From NCBI RefSeq assembly GCF_000426445.1, contig NZ_AUFJ01000009.1, positions 558,001-622,000 on the forward strand: a DNA stretch of 64,000 nt, given 5' to 3'. Shown piece after piece: positions 40,647 through 50,051 of this stretch (the first letter of the stretch is position 1; each line of letters opens with the position of its first letter). The position numbers and the translations under genes were made by a program. Under the pieces are notes generated by a model. That model was given only the letters and a program-made list of their open reading frames with translations. It searched no databases and had not been told where the DNA came from. The DNA comes from Brevibacterium album DSM 18261. GTDB taxonomy: Bacteria; Actinomycetota; Actinomycetes; Actinomycetales; Brevibacteriaceae.

Positions 40647-42089
40647 TCAGAGCTTCATGACGACCGTCTTCGTCTGCGTGTACTCGTCGAAGGCCTCGAT
40701 CGACTTCTCACGCCCGTAGCCGGATTTCTTGAACCCGCCGAACGGCAGCTCCACTCCCCCGCCCGCGCCGTAGGTGTTGACGAAGACCTGGCCGGCCTCG
40801 ATCCCGGCGGCCATGCGGTGGGCCCGGGGCAGGCTCTGCGTCCACACGGCCGAGACGAGGCCGTAGTCCGTGCCGTTGGCGAGCGCGAGCGCCTGCTCGT
40901 CCGACTCGAACGAGGTCACCGCGACGACGGGGCCGAACACCTCCTCCTGGAAGATCCGCTGCTCCGGCGTGACGGCGTCGACGAGGGTGGGGGCGATGAA
41001 GGCGCCGTCCGCGAGCTCCGACGGCAGGTCCTCGGGGCGCGACCCGCCCGTCACCACCTGTCCGCTGCCGAGCTCATCGAGGAAGCCCTGCACGCGCTCC
41101 TGCTGCTTCGCGGACACGAGCGGCCCCAGACCGGGATCGTCGAGTCCGCGCCCCATCGTGAGCGCCCGCATCGCGCCGGCCGTCTTCTCCACGACCTCGT
41201 CGTGGACGTCCGCGTGGACGAGGAGGCGGGAGCCTGCCGAGCACGTCTGGCCCGCGTTCTGCACGATCGAGCGGACGAGGCTGGGCAGCGCCGCATCGAC
41301 GTCCGCATCCGCGAACACGACGTTGGCGGACTTGCCGCCCAGCTCCAGGACCGTGGGGATGACCCGTTCGGCGGCGGCGTGGGCGATGACCGAGCCCGTC
41401 ACGGTCGAGCCCACGAAGCCGAGGTGCGCCACACCGGGGTGGTTCGCGAGCGCCGCGCCGGCCTCGGCGCCGAAGCCCGTGACGACGTTGAACGCCCCGC
41501 GGGGGAATCCCGCCTCCGCGATGAGCTCCGCGAGGCGGACGGTGGAGCGCGGCGTCTCGTCCGCAGGCTTCGCGACGGCGCAGTTGCCGGTGGCCAGAGA
41601 GGTCGCAGCGGCCCGGCCCACGAGCTGCAGGGGGTAGTTCCACGCGACGATGTGGCCGGTCACGCCGTAGGGCTCGCGGCGCGTGTACACGTGCATGTCC
41701 TCACCCAGCGGAATCTGGTGGCCGTAGTAGGCCTCGATGGTGTGTCCGTAGAACTCGAAGTAGCGCGCGCAGACGTCCACATCCGCATATGCCTGCGTGA
41801 GCGGCTTTCCGGTGTCCTCGGACTCGAGGCGGGCGAGGTGCTCGCGGTCTCTGCGGATGAGCGCGGCGGTGCCGACGAGGAGCTTCGCGCGCTGTTCCGG
41901 TGAGGACCTCCGCCATTCGCGCTGCGCCTGCGCCGCCGCGGCGACCGCCCTGTCCACCTCGTCCGCACCCGCGCGGGAGACCTCGCCGAGGGAGCGCGCG
42001 GTGGCGGGGTCGATGTTGGGGTAGGTGCTCACGGAGGGGACGTGCCTGCCGCCGATGAACGATGTGGTCTGGGAGGTCTGCGCAGTCAT
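40647..42089 (-). CDS. Aldehyde dehydrogenase (betaine aldehyde dehydrogenase-like)
   Basis: 480 residues. NAD(P)-dependent oxidation of an aldehyde to an acid. Motifs: PWNYPL-type IVAWNYPLQLV, GFVGSTVTGSVIAH, catalytic glutamate in LELGGKSANVVF and catalytic cysteine in QNAGQTCSAGSR; C-terminal PFGGFKKSGYGREKSIEAF. ATG 42089 is preferred to one five codons upstream because TTGAAT lies 6 nt before it (possible leaderless start). Substrate unknown; betaine or an omega-amino aldehyde are options. Confidence 0.9.
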   Translation of the reverse strand: MTAQTSQTTSFIGGRHVPSVSTYPNIDPATARSLGEVSRAGADEVDRAVAAAAQAQREWRRSSPEQRAKLLVGTAALIRRDREHLARLESEDTGKPLTQAYADVDVCARYFEFYGHTIEAYYGHQIPLGEDMHVYTRREPYGVTGHIVAWNYPLQLVGRAAATSLATGNCAVAKPADETPRSTVRLAELIAEAGFPRGAFNVVTGFGAEAGAALANHPGVAHLGFVGSTVTGSVIAHAAAERVIPTVLELGGKSANVVFADADVDAALPSLVRSIVQNAGQTCSAGSRLLVHADVHDEVVEKTAGAMRALTMGRGLDDPGLGPLVSAKQQERVQGFLDELGSGQVVTGGSRPEDLPSELADGAFIAPTLVDAVTPEQRIFQEEVFGPVVAVTSFESDEQALALANGTDYGLVSAVWTQSLPRAHRMAAGIEAGQVFVNTYGAGGGVELPFGGFKKSGYGREKSIEAFDEYTQTKTVVMKL

Positions 42090-42180
42090 GGCGCCATTCA
42101 ACACCAGTCGCGGGTGAGGGGGAACACGCCTCCTGCGTTCTGGGATGGGGTGCCGCCGGCAGGGGCAACCGGGCCAGAGC

Positions 42181-42579
42181 TCAGCTCAGCGGGTGTCCCT
42201 CCGCGGTGAAGAGCGGCACGAGGCCCGAGAGGTCCGAGCGCGTGCCCGAGGCCTCGATGCGGTTGCCGGCGACGGCCTCGGCGTAGTCCAGCCGCCCCGT
42301 CACGATCCCGAGCCACACCTCGGGCGAGGTCTCCACCGTATTGGGCGGCGTGCCGCGCGTATGGGCGGGGCCGGCGACGGCCTGCGTCACCCCGAACGGG
42401 GGCACGCGCACCTCGACGCTGCCGCCCTCGTGCCGCACCGCGAGCTCCTCGAGCGTGAAGCGCACGGCCGTCGCGAGCGTACGCCGGTCGACCGGCGCCC
42501 CCGCGTTCTGCACGGCCGTGCACCAGACCTGCAGAGCGTGGATGCCCGCCGCGGGGTCCGTCCTGCGCTTCCGGCTCAT
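42181..42579 (-). CDS. Sterol-carrier-like (SCP2-fold) family protein
   Basis: 132 residues resembling the actinobacterial sterol carrier family: RTLATAVRFTLEELAVRHEGGSVEVRVPPFGVTQ, then TVETSPEVWLGIVTGRLDYAEAVAGNRIEASG, the SCP2-type lipid-binding core end. The ligand is unknown; bacteria of this type lack sterols. AGGAG lies 6-7 nt before ATG 42579. It is downstream of the asparaginase gene with a 76-bp gap. Confidence 0.8.
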   Translation of the reverse strand: MSRKRRTDPAAGIHALQVWCTAVQNAGAPVDRRTLATAVRFTLEELAVRHEGGSVEVRVPPFGVTQAVAGPAHTRGTPPNTVETSPEVWLGIVTGRLDYAEAVAGNRIEASGTRSDLSGLVPLFTAEGHPLS

Positions 42580-42655
42580 CGTGTGCTCCTCATGTCGATC
42601 CTCTCCGTTCCTCTGTGCTCTCGCCCGCGGAGCTCCTGCCCGCGGACCCGCACGC

Positions 42656-43840
42656 TCACCGCGCCCAGCCCCCCGGGACGCCCAGCGGCTTCGCGCCCAG
42701 CGGCTTCGCGCCCAGCACATCCAGCGCCTCGACCAGCCCCGCGCCCGGATGCACCGCACCCGCCCGCACGGTCGCGCCGCCCTCACCGCTGCCGCCGGTC
42801 ACGGCGGGCACGACGGCGACCAGGGCCTCGGCGGCGGCCTGCGGATCCACCGCGCCAGCCGCAGCCAGCAGATTCAGTCCCGCGAGCTCGGCGGGCCGGT
42901 CCGAGCCGTCGAGGCACTTGAGCGCGAGCGACCAGCCCTCCGGTGTCGCGAGGACGAGCACGCCCTCCGCCCCGCCCTTGGCGAAGATGCCCAGCCGCTC
43001 GATCACGACCGTGTTGCTGCGGCCCTCGCCCTGGATGCCCCAGGGATGCGCGAGCACGCCGTCCATGAGCGTGCGCGTCTCCGGGGACTCGCCCCGGGCG
43101 AAGCGGCCGATCGCCCGGGCCAGGCCCGTGAGCGGCAGCGCGTGCACGGGGGCGCCGCAGCCGTCGGTGCCCACCGCGGCCGAGGGCGCGCCCGCGAACT
43201 CCTCCACCACGCGCGCGACCTCCCGCTGCACCGGATGGTCCGGCGCGAGGTAGTCCTCCGTCGTGTGCCCGCCGGCCACCGCCGCCATGAGGAAGGCCGC
43301 GTGCTTGCCCGAGCAGTTGAAGTGCAGGCGGGAGAGCTCGTGCCCGGCCTCGCGCCGCGCGAACCGCGTGGCTCCGTGCGCCGGGGGCGAGGCGGGGCAG
43401 CGCAGCGCGCTCTCGTCCAGGCCCGCCGAGGCCAGCATCGCCTCGACCGTGTCGATGTGCCGCTGCTCGGAGCGGTGGGAGGCTGTCGCGAGCGCCGCCG
43501 AGGCGCCCTCCACCCGTGCGCCCGCCCGCAGGCTCGCAACCGCCTGGAGCGGCTTGAGCGCGGAGCGGACGAAGACCGGCGCCTCGACCGCACCCAGGCG
43601 GCACACGACGGTCCCGTCCGGGTCCATGAGCACGGCAGCGCCGAGGTGGCGGGACTCGACGAAGCCCGAACGCTCAACCACGGCGAGCTCGACGGCCTGC
43701 TGTGCCGTGAGGGTCTGCGCTGCCGTGAAGGTCTGCGCCGCGCGTGGCAGCTGCGCGGCGCCCGGCCCTGCGGTATGCGCCCGTGCGCCGTTCACCTGCG
43801 CGCCGTTCACCTCCGTACCGTTCACCTGCGCGCCGGTCAC
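42656..43840 (-). CDS. L-asparaginase II-family protein
   Basis: 394 residues. Signature order of the PF06089-type asparaginases: ERSGFVESRHLGAAVLMDPDG, FVRSALKPLQA with the SxxK-like nucleophile region, ASHRSEQRH, HFNCSGKHAAFL and VGTDGCGAPVHALPL. It hydrolyses asparagine to aspartate and ammonia. The first ~45 residues are a low-complexity stretch with repeated VNGA and AAQT units, and GAKPL is duplicated near the C-terminus. GTG 43840 overlaps the DUF3151 stop by 4 bp (GTGA). Confidence 0.87.
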   Translation of the reverse strand: MTGAQVNGTEVNGAQVNGARAHTAGPGAAQLPRAAQTFTAAQTLTAQQAVELAVVERSGFVESRHLGAAVLMDPDGTVVCRLGAVEAPVFVRSALKPLQAVASLRAGARVEGASAALATASHRSEQRHIDTVEAMLASAGLDESALRCPASPPAHGATRFARREAGHELSRLHFNCSGKHAAFLMAAVAGGHTTEDYLAPDHPVQREVARVVEEFAGAPSAAVGTDGCGAPVHALPLTGLARAIGRFARGESPETRTLMDGVLAHPWGIQGEGRSNTVVIERLGIFAKGGAEGVLVLATPEGWSLALKCLDGSDRPAELAGLNLLAAAGAVDPQAAAEALVAVVPAVTGGSGEGGATVRAGAVHPGAGLVEALDVLGAKPLGAKPLGVPGGWAR

Positions 43841-44301
43841 CCGTGCGCCGCGGCGATCGCGTCCATCGCCGCGGGGTCGGAGTCCGAGAGGAACTTCGTG
43901 ACCCGCTGGGCCTCCTCGGCCTCGCCGATCGCACCGGCCGCACGCCCGAGCGCATACAGCGCCCGCAGGAATCCGCGGTTCACGGTGTGCTCCCAGGGGA
44001 TGGGCCCCACCCCGCGCCAGCCGGCGGCCCGCAGGGCATCGAGCCCGCGGTGGTAGCCGACACGCGCATAGGCGTAGGAGTCGACATAGCGGCCCTCCAC
44101 GAACGCCTCATCGGCGAGCTCGGCCCAGGCGAGGCTCGAGGCTGGCAGGGCGGCCGCCAGGTCGAGGGGCTCCTCCCCCTCCTCCAGCCGCCGCAGCGCC
44201 TCCACGTCCGGGTGGTCGTCCGGCAGGTACGTGGGCTGCGGGCCCAGCTGCGAGGGATCGAGGCTGCCGATGTGCGAGGGATTGCCCAGGTTCTGTGCCA
44301 T
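43837..44301 (-). CDS. DUF3151 protein
   Basis: 154 residues. HPDVEALRRLEEGE, SSLAWAELADEAF, DSYAYARVGYHRGLDALRAAGWRG and PWEHTVNRGFLRALYALG mark the actinobacterial DUF3151 family; helical, TPR-like, no known role. ATG 44301 has TACAGT 7 nt upstream, a leaderless start. It heads an operon with the asparaginase and probably the SCP2-like gene. Confidence 0.9.
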   Translation of the reverse strand: MAQNLGNPSHIGSLDPSQLGPQPTYLPDDHPDVEALRRLEEGEEPLDLAAALPASSLAWAELADEAFVEGRYVDSYAYARVGYHRGLDALRAAGWRGVGPIPWEHTVNRGFLRALYALGRAAGAIGEAEEAQRVTKFLSDSDPAAMDAIAAAHG

Positions 44302-44352
44302 GCGCCCCACTGTATCGCCGGGGTGCGCCCCGGCGGCGACTTGCACCCCCGT

Positions 44353-44416
44353 CGCCACCCCTTATGCCGCTGAACGCCCCGTCATGAGTGAACGTCCAGC
44401 GGCATAAGGGGTGGCG
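44353..44416. terminator. 20-bp perfect-stem hairpin
   Basis: CGCCACCCCTTATGCCGCTG (44353-44372) pairs perfectly with 44397-44416; a 24-nt loop lies between, and TGCACC/GGTGCA blocks outside extend the structure. It follows the GDPD-like gene (minus strand) and precedes DUF3151, a natural terminator position. Confidence 0.65.
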
Positions 44417-44434
44417 AGTTGGTGCAGGATGCGC

Positions 44435-45586
44435 TCAGTCTCCCGAATTCGAGGGCTGGACCGCGAAGGGGTTCTCGGCGAACGCGCCGAAGACCCCGTG
44501 TTCGGCGAACTCCTGCAGCTGCGCCTCCGATTCGACGCCGGCGGCCCACACCTCGATCCCGGCGTCCGTCCACGCGCCGATGGCCTCGGCGCTCAGCCCC
44601 TCCGCGTCCGCGGGCAGGGCGACCATCGTGAAGCCGGCCTCGGCGAGTGCGGCCGGGTCGGCACCCGAGTCTGCGGCTCCCCCCTCCGCACCGGCCTGAC
44701 CCGCACCTGCGCTGTCAGCGTCTGCACCGGGGTCCGCGGTATCCGCACCGACGCCTGCGGAGCCCGCGCTGCCTCCCAGCGCGCCCGTGAACAGCACGGG
44801 GGCGCCCGCGGCCGAGGCGATTCCGGCCAGCGCGGGATCCGCCGTCCGGACGATGACCGCATCGAGCCGCTCACGCTCCTCGGCCGCGCTCAGCACGGCG
44901 TCGAGCTCGCTCTCCGTGTCCACCTCCGGCATGAACACAGTGCTGAGAGCATGGTCCTCATAGACATCGGCCCATGTCACCGGGGTACCGGAGCGTCCGC
45001 CGTCCTCCGGGGAGGGGATGGAACCGGCTGCGAACTCCTCGGAGTTCAGCTCGGCATAGGGCCGTTCGAAGCCCGGTGCCGCCGAGGCCGCAGTGTCCTC
45101 CCCATCAGCCCCGGCAGCTCCATCAGCCCCGCCCTCATCCTGCGGCGAGGAGCCCAGCACCACGGTGCCGTCGGCGAGCTCCTGCAGCTCCACGGCGGGG
45201 AGGTAGCCGAACTTCACGTCCTCGCCCACCGCCTCTGCCGAGTTCGCGGGGTACACGGCGCTGCCGCCGTCCGTCGCCGCGACGACCGGCGAGTTCAGTC
45301 CGGCGACCGTGAGCCGCTCCTCCGGCCGAAGGAGGCTCCATGCGATGAGCCCCAGCACGCACAGGCCCACCACGGCGAGGGCGATGAAGGGAGCGCTGGT
45401 GCGCTGGCCCTTCCTCGCCTCGGCGGCGGCAGTGCGCTCCTCCCAGCGCTTCTGCCGGGCGGGGTCCTCGAAAGCCGCAGGGGCCGGTCCGCGCCTGCGT
45501 GAGCGCTCGAGGTTCTCCGGCGTGAGATCGGACAGATCCTCCATCCGCGGTCCCCTGCCGGAACCTCCCCGCTTCCTCTTCGCCAC
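44435..45586 (-). CDS. Membrane-anchored degenerate GDPD-like protein
   Basis: 383 residues. A basic cytoplasmic start (AKRKRGGSGRG), one transmembrane segment near residues 68-88, an acidic linker rich in Gly/Ala, and a C-terminal region that ends like glycerophosphodiester phosphodiesterase barrels (GIEVWAAGVESEAQLQEFAEHGVFGAFAENP). The catalytic HRG and paired Glu/His residues of true GDPDs are absent, so enzymatic activity is unlikely. GTG 45586 follows AGGAG at ~10 nt. It lies downstream of the polysaccharide export genes. Confidence 0.6.
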   Translation of the reverse strand: MAKRKRGGSGRGPRMEDLSDLTPENLERSRRRGPAPAAFEDPARQKRWEERTAAAEARKGQRTSAPFIALAVVGLCVLGLIAWSLLRPEERLTVAGLNSPVVAATDGGSAVYPANSAEAVGEDVKFGYLPAVELQELADGTVVLGSSPQDEGGADGAAGADGEDTAASAAPGFERPYAELNSEEFAAGSIPSPEDGGRSGTPVTWADVYEDHALSTVFMPEVDTESELDAVLSAAEERERLDAVIVRTADPALAGIASAAGAPVLFTGALGGSAGSAGVGADTADPGADADSAGAGQAGAEGGAADSGADPAALAEAGFTMVALPADAEGLSAEAIGAWTDAGIEVWAAGVESEAQLQEFAEHGVFGAFAENPFAVQPSNSGD

Positions 45587-45774
45587 CTGTCATCCGCTCC
45601 TGTCCGCTTGCGCTCATCGTTCCGTTCGCGCGACACCCGTCTGCCCCGCGCCGCACATCACAGCGCGCTGTCCAGGACGATCCTCGCACCGCACCGCCGG
45701 GCTGCACAGGCCGACCGCACCCGCTCCTGCCTGCTCCGCCTTCGGCCCGGCCTCGGCCGCATACGCGCCGGCTG

Positions 45775-46860
45775 TCACCTGCTCCGATCGCGACTGGCCG
45801 CAGCCCCCGCCACCAGGCCGCGCAGGAAGCCCGCGCCCCAGGCCAGGTGCATGGTCGGCAGGACGGCGGAGAACCAGACGCGCTCGCGCAGGCCGGCGTC
45901 CTTCGCCCTCCACGCAGTGGCGACGATGCCTGCCACATAAGCGGTGCTCGGCACGTGCACGAGGCGCGTGAAGCGGCGCACCCAGCGCGGCCAGCGGCGG
46001 GTCGTCCCCGTGAGCTGCAGGACCGTCTCCGCGACCGCCGCGCCCACGCCGAGCACGAGCACCGGCGGGGCGAAATAGCGCAGGGAGTTCTTGGCGCCGT
46101 GGCGGCGGACGATCTCCGCGCGCCACACCCCGGTCGCGTAGAACTGCCGGGCCAGACGCGACCAGGTGTCACGCGGCCAGTAGGTCACGGTGAGCCCCGG
46201 CTCGAAGCGGATGACGCCGCCGGCCTCGCGGATGCGCAGGTTGAGCTCCCAGTCCTGGCCGCGGCGCAGGGTCTCGTCGAAGCCGCCCAGCACCTCGAAC
46301 ACCTCCCGGCGGAAGACGCCCAGATAGGCCGATTCGGCCTCTTGCGCCCGGTCGCCCGAGTGGTAGGCCGGTCCGCCCAGGCCCACCGGCGACATGTACG
46401 CCCGGGCCACGGCGCGCTGGAAGGCCCCGCGCCCGGCGGCCCGCATGAGCCCGCCCAGATTGGCCGCGCCCGTCCGGCGCAGCGCCTCGACGCCTGCCGC
46501 GGTGTAGTTCTCGGAGAGCTCCGAGTGCGCGTCCACCCGGATGATGACGGGATGGGAAGTGCGGGCGATCGCGAGGTTGAGTCCCACCGGTGTGTCCCCG
46601 GCGGGGTTGTCGACCGCGATGATCCGCTCGTCCTCGAGCGCGAGCTCCCGCACCGTCTCCGTGGTCCCGTCGGTGGAGGGGCCCAGGGCCAGCACGATCT
46701 CCTGCTCGCCTGCGTACTCCTGCGCGAGGATCCCGCGGACGGCGTCGGCCACGTGCCCGGCCTCGTTGAGCACCGGCATGATGTACGAGACGCCGGGGGC
46801 CTCGGGAAGCGCGGGAAGCGCCTCGGGAGCGAGGCTCCGGCGCACGGGGTGCCGGCTCAT
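45775..46860 (-). CDS. Glycosyltransferase family 2 (ExoA-like)
   Basis: 361 residues. GT-A fold with VSYIMPVLNEAGHVADAV, the DAHSELSENY metal-binding site in VIIRVDAHSE, and GGFDETLRRGQDWELNLRI, then two or three C-terminal hydrophobic segments, as in ExoA-type enzymes. It adds sugar to a lipid-linked glycan at the membrane. ATG 46860 overlaps the ATPase stop (ATGA), so it belongs to the export operon. Confidence 0.87.
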   Translation of the reverse strand: MSRHPVRRSLAPEALPALPEAPGVSYIMPVLNEAGHVADAVRGILAQEYAGEQEIVLALGPSTDGTTETVRELALEDERIIAVDNPAGDTPVGLNLAIARTSHPVIIRVDAHSELSENYTAAGVEALRRTGAANLGGLMRAAGRGAFQRAVARAYMSPVGLGGPAYHSGDRAQEAESAYLGVFRREVFEVLGGFDETLRRGQDWELNLRIREAGGVIRFEPGLTVTYWPRDTWSRLARQFYATGVWRAEIVRRHGAKNSLRYFAPPVLVLGVGAAVAETVLQLTGTTRRWPRWVRRFTRLVHVPSTAYVAGIVATAWRAKDAGLRERVWFSAVLPTMHLAWGAGFLRGLVAGAAASRDRSR

Positions 46861-47642
46861 TTGAACTTCTCGTATTCCGCGACGACGTCCTTGGTCTCGC
46901 CGTCCGCGCGCAGCACGCCCTTCTCGATCCAGATGGTGCGGTTGCACGTGTCCCGGATGGAGCGCATGGAGTGCGAGACGAGGAAGACGGTGCCCGCGCG
47001 CTCGCGGATGCCGCGGATGCGGGCCTCGCTCTTGCGCTGGAACGCCTTGTCGCCCACGCTCAGCGCCTCGTCGACGATGAGGATGTCGTGCTCCTTGGCT
47101 GTCGCGATGCCGAACTTCAGGCGTGCGGACATGCCCGAGGAGTACGTGCGCATCGGCATGTCGATGAAGTCCTGCAGGCCGGTGAACTCGACGATCTCGT
47201 CGTAGCGGCCCTCGATCTCCTCCCGGCTGAGCCCCATCGCGAGGCCGCCGAGGATGATGTTCTGACTGCCGGAGAGGTCCGGGATGAGTGCGGCGCCGAT
47301 GCCCAGGAGGTTGGGGCGGGTGCGCGCGTAGACGGCCCCGGCGCTGGCCGGCGTGAGGCCGGTGATGGTGCGCATGAGGGTGGATTTGCCCGAGCCGTTG
47401 GTCCCGATCACGCCGATCGACTCGTTCTCGTAGGCGATGAAGCTCACGCCCTTGAGCGCGTGGACCTTCTTCATGGAGCGCCTGCGCTGCATGAATCCTG
47501 AGACGCTGCCCTTGTCCACGCGCTTGCCGGTGGCGAGCACGCTGTACTCCACATGGACGTCGTCGCAGACGACCACGGGCTGGCCGTGCGGCTGCGAGGA
47601 TGCGCCCGCGTCCGGCGTCGCGCCGTCAGTTCTCTCGGCCAT
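46857..47642 (-). CDS. Polysaccharide/teichoic acid export ABC transporter ATPase
   Basis: 261 residues. Walker A GTNGSGKST, a Wzt/TagH-style SSGMSARLKF signature instead of LSGGQ, and Walker B ILIVDEALSVGD. The leading VHVEYSV.. MKKVHALKGVSFIAYENE is characteristic of TagH/Wzt. It energises export of a cell-surface glycan through the permease encoded just upstream (17-bp overlap). No C-terminal carbohydrate-binding domain is present, closer to the teichoic-acid type. Confidence 0.9.
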   Translation of the reverse strand: MAERTDGATPDAGASSQPHGQPVVVCDDVHVEYSVLATGKRVDKGSVSGFMQRRRSMKKVHALKGVSFIAYENESIGVIGTNGSGKSTLMRTITGLTPASAGAVYARTRPNLLGIGAALIPDLSGSQNIILGGLAMGLSREEIEGRYDEIVEFTGLQDFIDMPMRTYSSGMSARLKFGIATAKEHDILIVDEALSVGDKAFQRKSEARIRGIRERAGTVFLVSHSMRSIRDTCNRTIWIEKGVLRADGETKDVVAEYEKFK

Positions 47643-48480
47643 ACCGCTCCTCAGCCTTCCAGAAGAACACGATGCCCACCGCGAGCATCACGACGGCCCA
47701 GAGCGAGAACCGCCACCAGTAGTCCAGGGGCACCGCATAGCCGTCGAGGATGAGTCCGCGGGTGATGGCGAGCACCTCGTAGAGGGGGTGCCAGTCGAAG
47801 ATCGGGGTGAGCATGGGGTGGTCCGCGAGGATCTTGGCCGGGTCGTAGAACACCCCGGCGGTGTAGAAGATCATCCGGGAGATGAAGGGGGTGAGCTGCG
47901 ACAGGTCCCGCATGTGGACCGTGAGCCGGGCGAAGATGAGGGCCACGCCCTGGTTGAACATCCAGAACAGGACCATGAGCGGAAGGAGCAGCAGCCAGTC
48001 CCAGGTGGGCACGGAGCCCCAGAGGATCGCGATGCCCAGCATCATGAGCAGCGGCGGGACGAAGTTCAGGAGGTTCTCCAGCACCTTCGCGACCGGCAGC
48101 ACCATGCGCGGGAACGGCAGGGACTGGACGAGGGCGGTGTTGTGGATGATCGACTTGGCGCCGGCATTCATCGAGGAGTTGAAGAACTCCAGGAGGAACA
48201 CGCCCACCACCACATAGGGCACGAAGTTCTCCGGGCGCATGCCCGCGAGCACGAAACCGAACACCGTGCCGTAGATGAGCGCGGAGAACGTGGGCCGCAG
48301 CAGCACCCACAGCATCCCCAGCCGGTTGCGCTCGTTCTCGCTCCGGATCCGGAAGCGCGCGAGCGAGAGCGTGAAGTCCAGGCGCCTGAGCACCTGACCC
48401 AGATAGGCCCCCAGGGGTGGGCGCGCCCCCACGCGTTCGAGGCCGTGGGAGGCCGCCACCTGCGACAGATTCTCAGACAC
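47626..48480 (-). CDS. Polysaccharide/teichoic acid export ABC permease
   Basis: 284 residues, six hydrophobic segments of the ABC-2 type (LLRPTFSALIYGTVFGFVLAG; MIFYTAGVFYDPAKIL). TagG/Wzm-like partner of the following ATPase. GTG 48480 is the start; TAGACT at 48519-48514 gives a short 27-nt leader with a weak AAAGA-type RBS. First gene of the permease-ATPase-glycosyltransferase operon. Confidence 0.9.
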   Translation of the reverse strand: MSENLSQVAASHGLERVGARPPLGAYLGQVLRRLDFTLSLARFRIRSENERNRLGMLWVLLRPTFSALIYGTVFGFVLAGMRPENFVPYVVVGVFLLEFFNSSMNAGAKSIIHNTALVQSLPFPRMVLPVAKVLENLLNFVPPLLMMLGIAILWGSVPTWDWLLLLPLMVLFWMFNQGVALIFARLTVHMRDLSQLTPFISRMIFYTAGVFYDPAKILADHPMLTPIFDWHPLYEVLAITRGLILDGYAVPLDYWWRFSLWAVVMLAVGIVFFWKAEERYGREN

Positions 48481-48616
48481 AGCGTTCTTTCGACGAGGGG
48501 TGCGGACTGTCAGAGTCTAGCGAAGGGCCCGCACCGCACCCTCTCAGCACACGCGAGGGTGGTGTGGAACTGGCCTCATCTACCGCGGTCCTCATCGGCC
48601 GTGAGCGGGGGGACGC

Positions 48617-49951
48617 TCAGGAGTCCGTGTCGGTGAAGCCCGCAGAGCCGCCTGCGCCCGAGGCGTCCTCGCCTCCGGCGGGAGCGCTCGCGGCCCCCTC
48701 GGTCGGCTCGGCCTCCGCCGAGGCCTCTGCCGAGGGATCCGCCGCCGCGCCGTCGCCCGTGAGCGGGAACGAGATCGCCAGCTCTTCGGTGGAGAACTCG
48801 GCTGTCTCCTCGGTCAGGGAGTATGGGTCCGACAGTCCTGTCCGGACGTCGCCGCTCAGGCTCACTGCTACGTCGGTCGTATCGATGGGCACTGAGGCAA
48901 AGGTCGTGACCTCGTCATCGGCGGAGAATCCCGGGAACGAGCCTGACTGATAATTGGACTCGTCCTCTGTCACAGTGCCGTCCACGTCCACGGACAGCTT
49001 CACGGCGAGTTCCTCGATACCGAATGCGCCTGAACCGCCACCGGCCTCGGCCTCGTAGTTCCAGTCGACGGCGAGCCATGCCTCGCCCGGCGCCGCCCAG
49101 CCGCCGTCCTGCGTCCACGCGGTCAGAGACGCCGAGGCGACCTGGAGATCATAGGAGACCGTCCCCTCCCCGTCCTCGCTGCCGTTGTACAACACCGTAA
49201 ACTCACTGTCGTCCACAGGGAAGGTGTGGTGGGGCTCCTGGGTGGTGACGGGGCGGTAGTACGCGGCCGCGACGTCGTCCTCCTGCCGCTCTCCCGTGAG
49301 CACGTCGACGTACTGGTCGTGCCCCTCGGAGGAGACCACGAAGTGGGTGGAGCCGTCCTCCGGCGCGGAGACGAGGATGCGGTGGTCGGCCTGGCTGCCG
49401 AGCGGCTGGAGGTGGTTCTGCGCTCCCCCGGCCCGGATGGAGAGCTCGCTCGTGGTGCCGCTCTCGTGCTCGCCGCCGTACAGGTCCTCCTGGTCCCCGT
49501 GCGGCGTGAAGGTGAGGTCGACCACCCTCAGCTCCTCGCCCTCGGCGGCGATGTAGTCCAGCGGCTCCCCGGTCTCCTCGTCCGTCACCGCCTCGCGCTC
49601 GATCTCCTCGGCCGGCACCGCGCTCACGGCCTGGACCTCGTTGACCGTGAGGGTGCCCGTGGGTGTGATGATCTCACCGCGCTCCGGGCGCAGCGTGTCC
49701 GTGACCGTGACGTTCTGCGAGATGTCCTCGTAGAGGAACCCCTGCTCCACCTGCTCGCCCACGACCTCGGGGGCCGCGGACTCCTCGGCGAACTCGGCCT
49801 CGCCCTCGCCTCCGCCGCAGGCGCTCAGCGCCAGGGCGGACAGCGCGGCGGCGCCGAGGCCCAGGCGGGTCCGCGCCGCCCGGCGTCCCCGCGGAACCGC
49901 GCCGTGCGCGCGCGACGGCTCGGACGCCGGTGTCATCGTCATCTGCGACAT
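48617..49951 (-). CDS. Lipoprotein of unknown function, predicted ECF target
   Basis: 444 residues. Basic N-terminus (RGRRAARTRLGLG), hydrophobic core and lipobox LSAC followed by GGG. The mature part has two beta-rich regions with Tyr/Asp/Thr-rich strands and an Ala/Glu/Pro tail; no family recognised. AGGAG precedes ATG 49951. About 63 bp upstream lies an ECF-type promoter (TGCAACC, 16 nt, CGACTCA) shared with the lipoprotein gene at 53000, so both are probably controlled by the sigma factor encoded between them. Confidence 0.78.
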   Translation of the reverse strand: MSQMTMTPASEPSRAHGAVPRGRRAARTRLGLGAAALSALALSACGGGEGEAEFAEESAAPEVVGEQVEQGFLYEDISQNVTVTDTLRPERGEIITPTGTLTVNEVQAVSAVPAEEIEREAVTDEETGEPLDYIAAEGEELRVVDLTFTPHGDQEDLYGGEHESGTTSELSIRAGGAQNHLQPLGSQADHRILVSAPEDGSTHFVVSSEGHDQYVDVLTGERQEDDVAAAYYRPVTTQEPHHTFPVDDSEFTVLYNGSEDGEGTVSYDLQVASASLTAWTQDGGWAAPGEAWLAVDWNYEAEAGGGSGAFGIEELAVKLSVDVDGTVTEDESNYQSGSFPGFSADDEVTTFASVPIDTTDVAVSLSGDVRTGLSDPYSLTEETAEFSTEELAISFPLTGDGAAADPSAEASAEAEPTEGAASAPAGGEDASGAGGSAGFTDTDS

Positions 49952-50013
49952 GGGTGTCTCCTCTGCTTGTGTGCTTCCCGTCATCTGCGCCTCGTCTGTG
50001 CGCTGTTCACCCG

Positions 50014-50043
50014 TGAGTCGTGGCGCGGAGCCGATCGGTTGCA
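50014..50043 (-). promoter_or_regulatory. ECF-type promoter 1
   Basis: Minus strand: -35 TGCAACC (50043-50037), spacer 16 nt, -10 CGACTCA (50020-50014). It stands in the gap between the kinase gene and the lipoprotein gene. The GCAACC element resembles the -35 of Streptomyces SigE-like promoters. Confidence 0.75.
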
Positions 50044-50051
50044 TCCGATCG

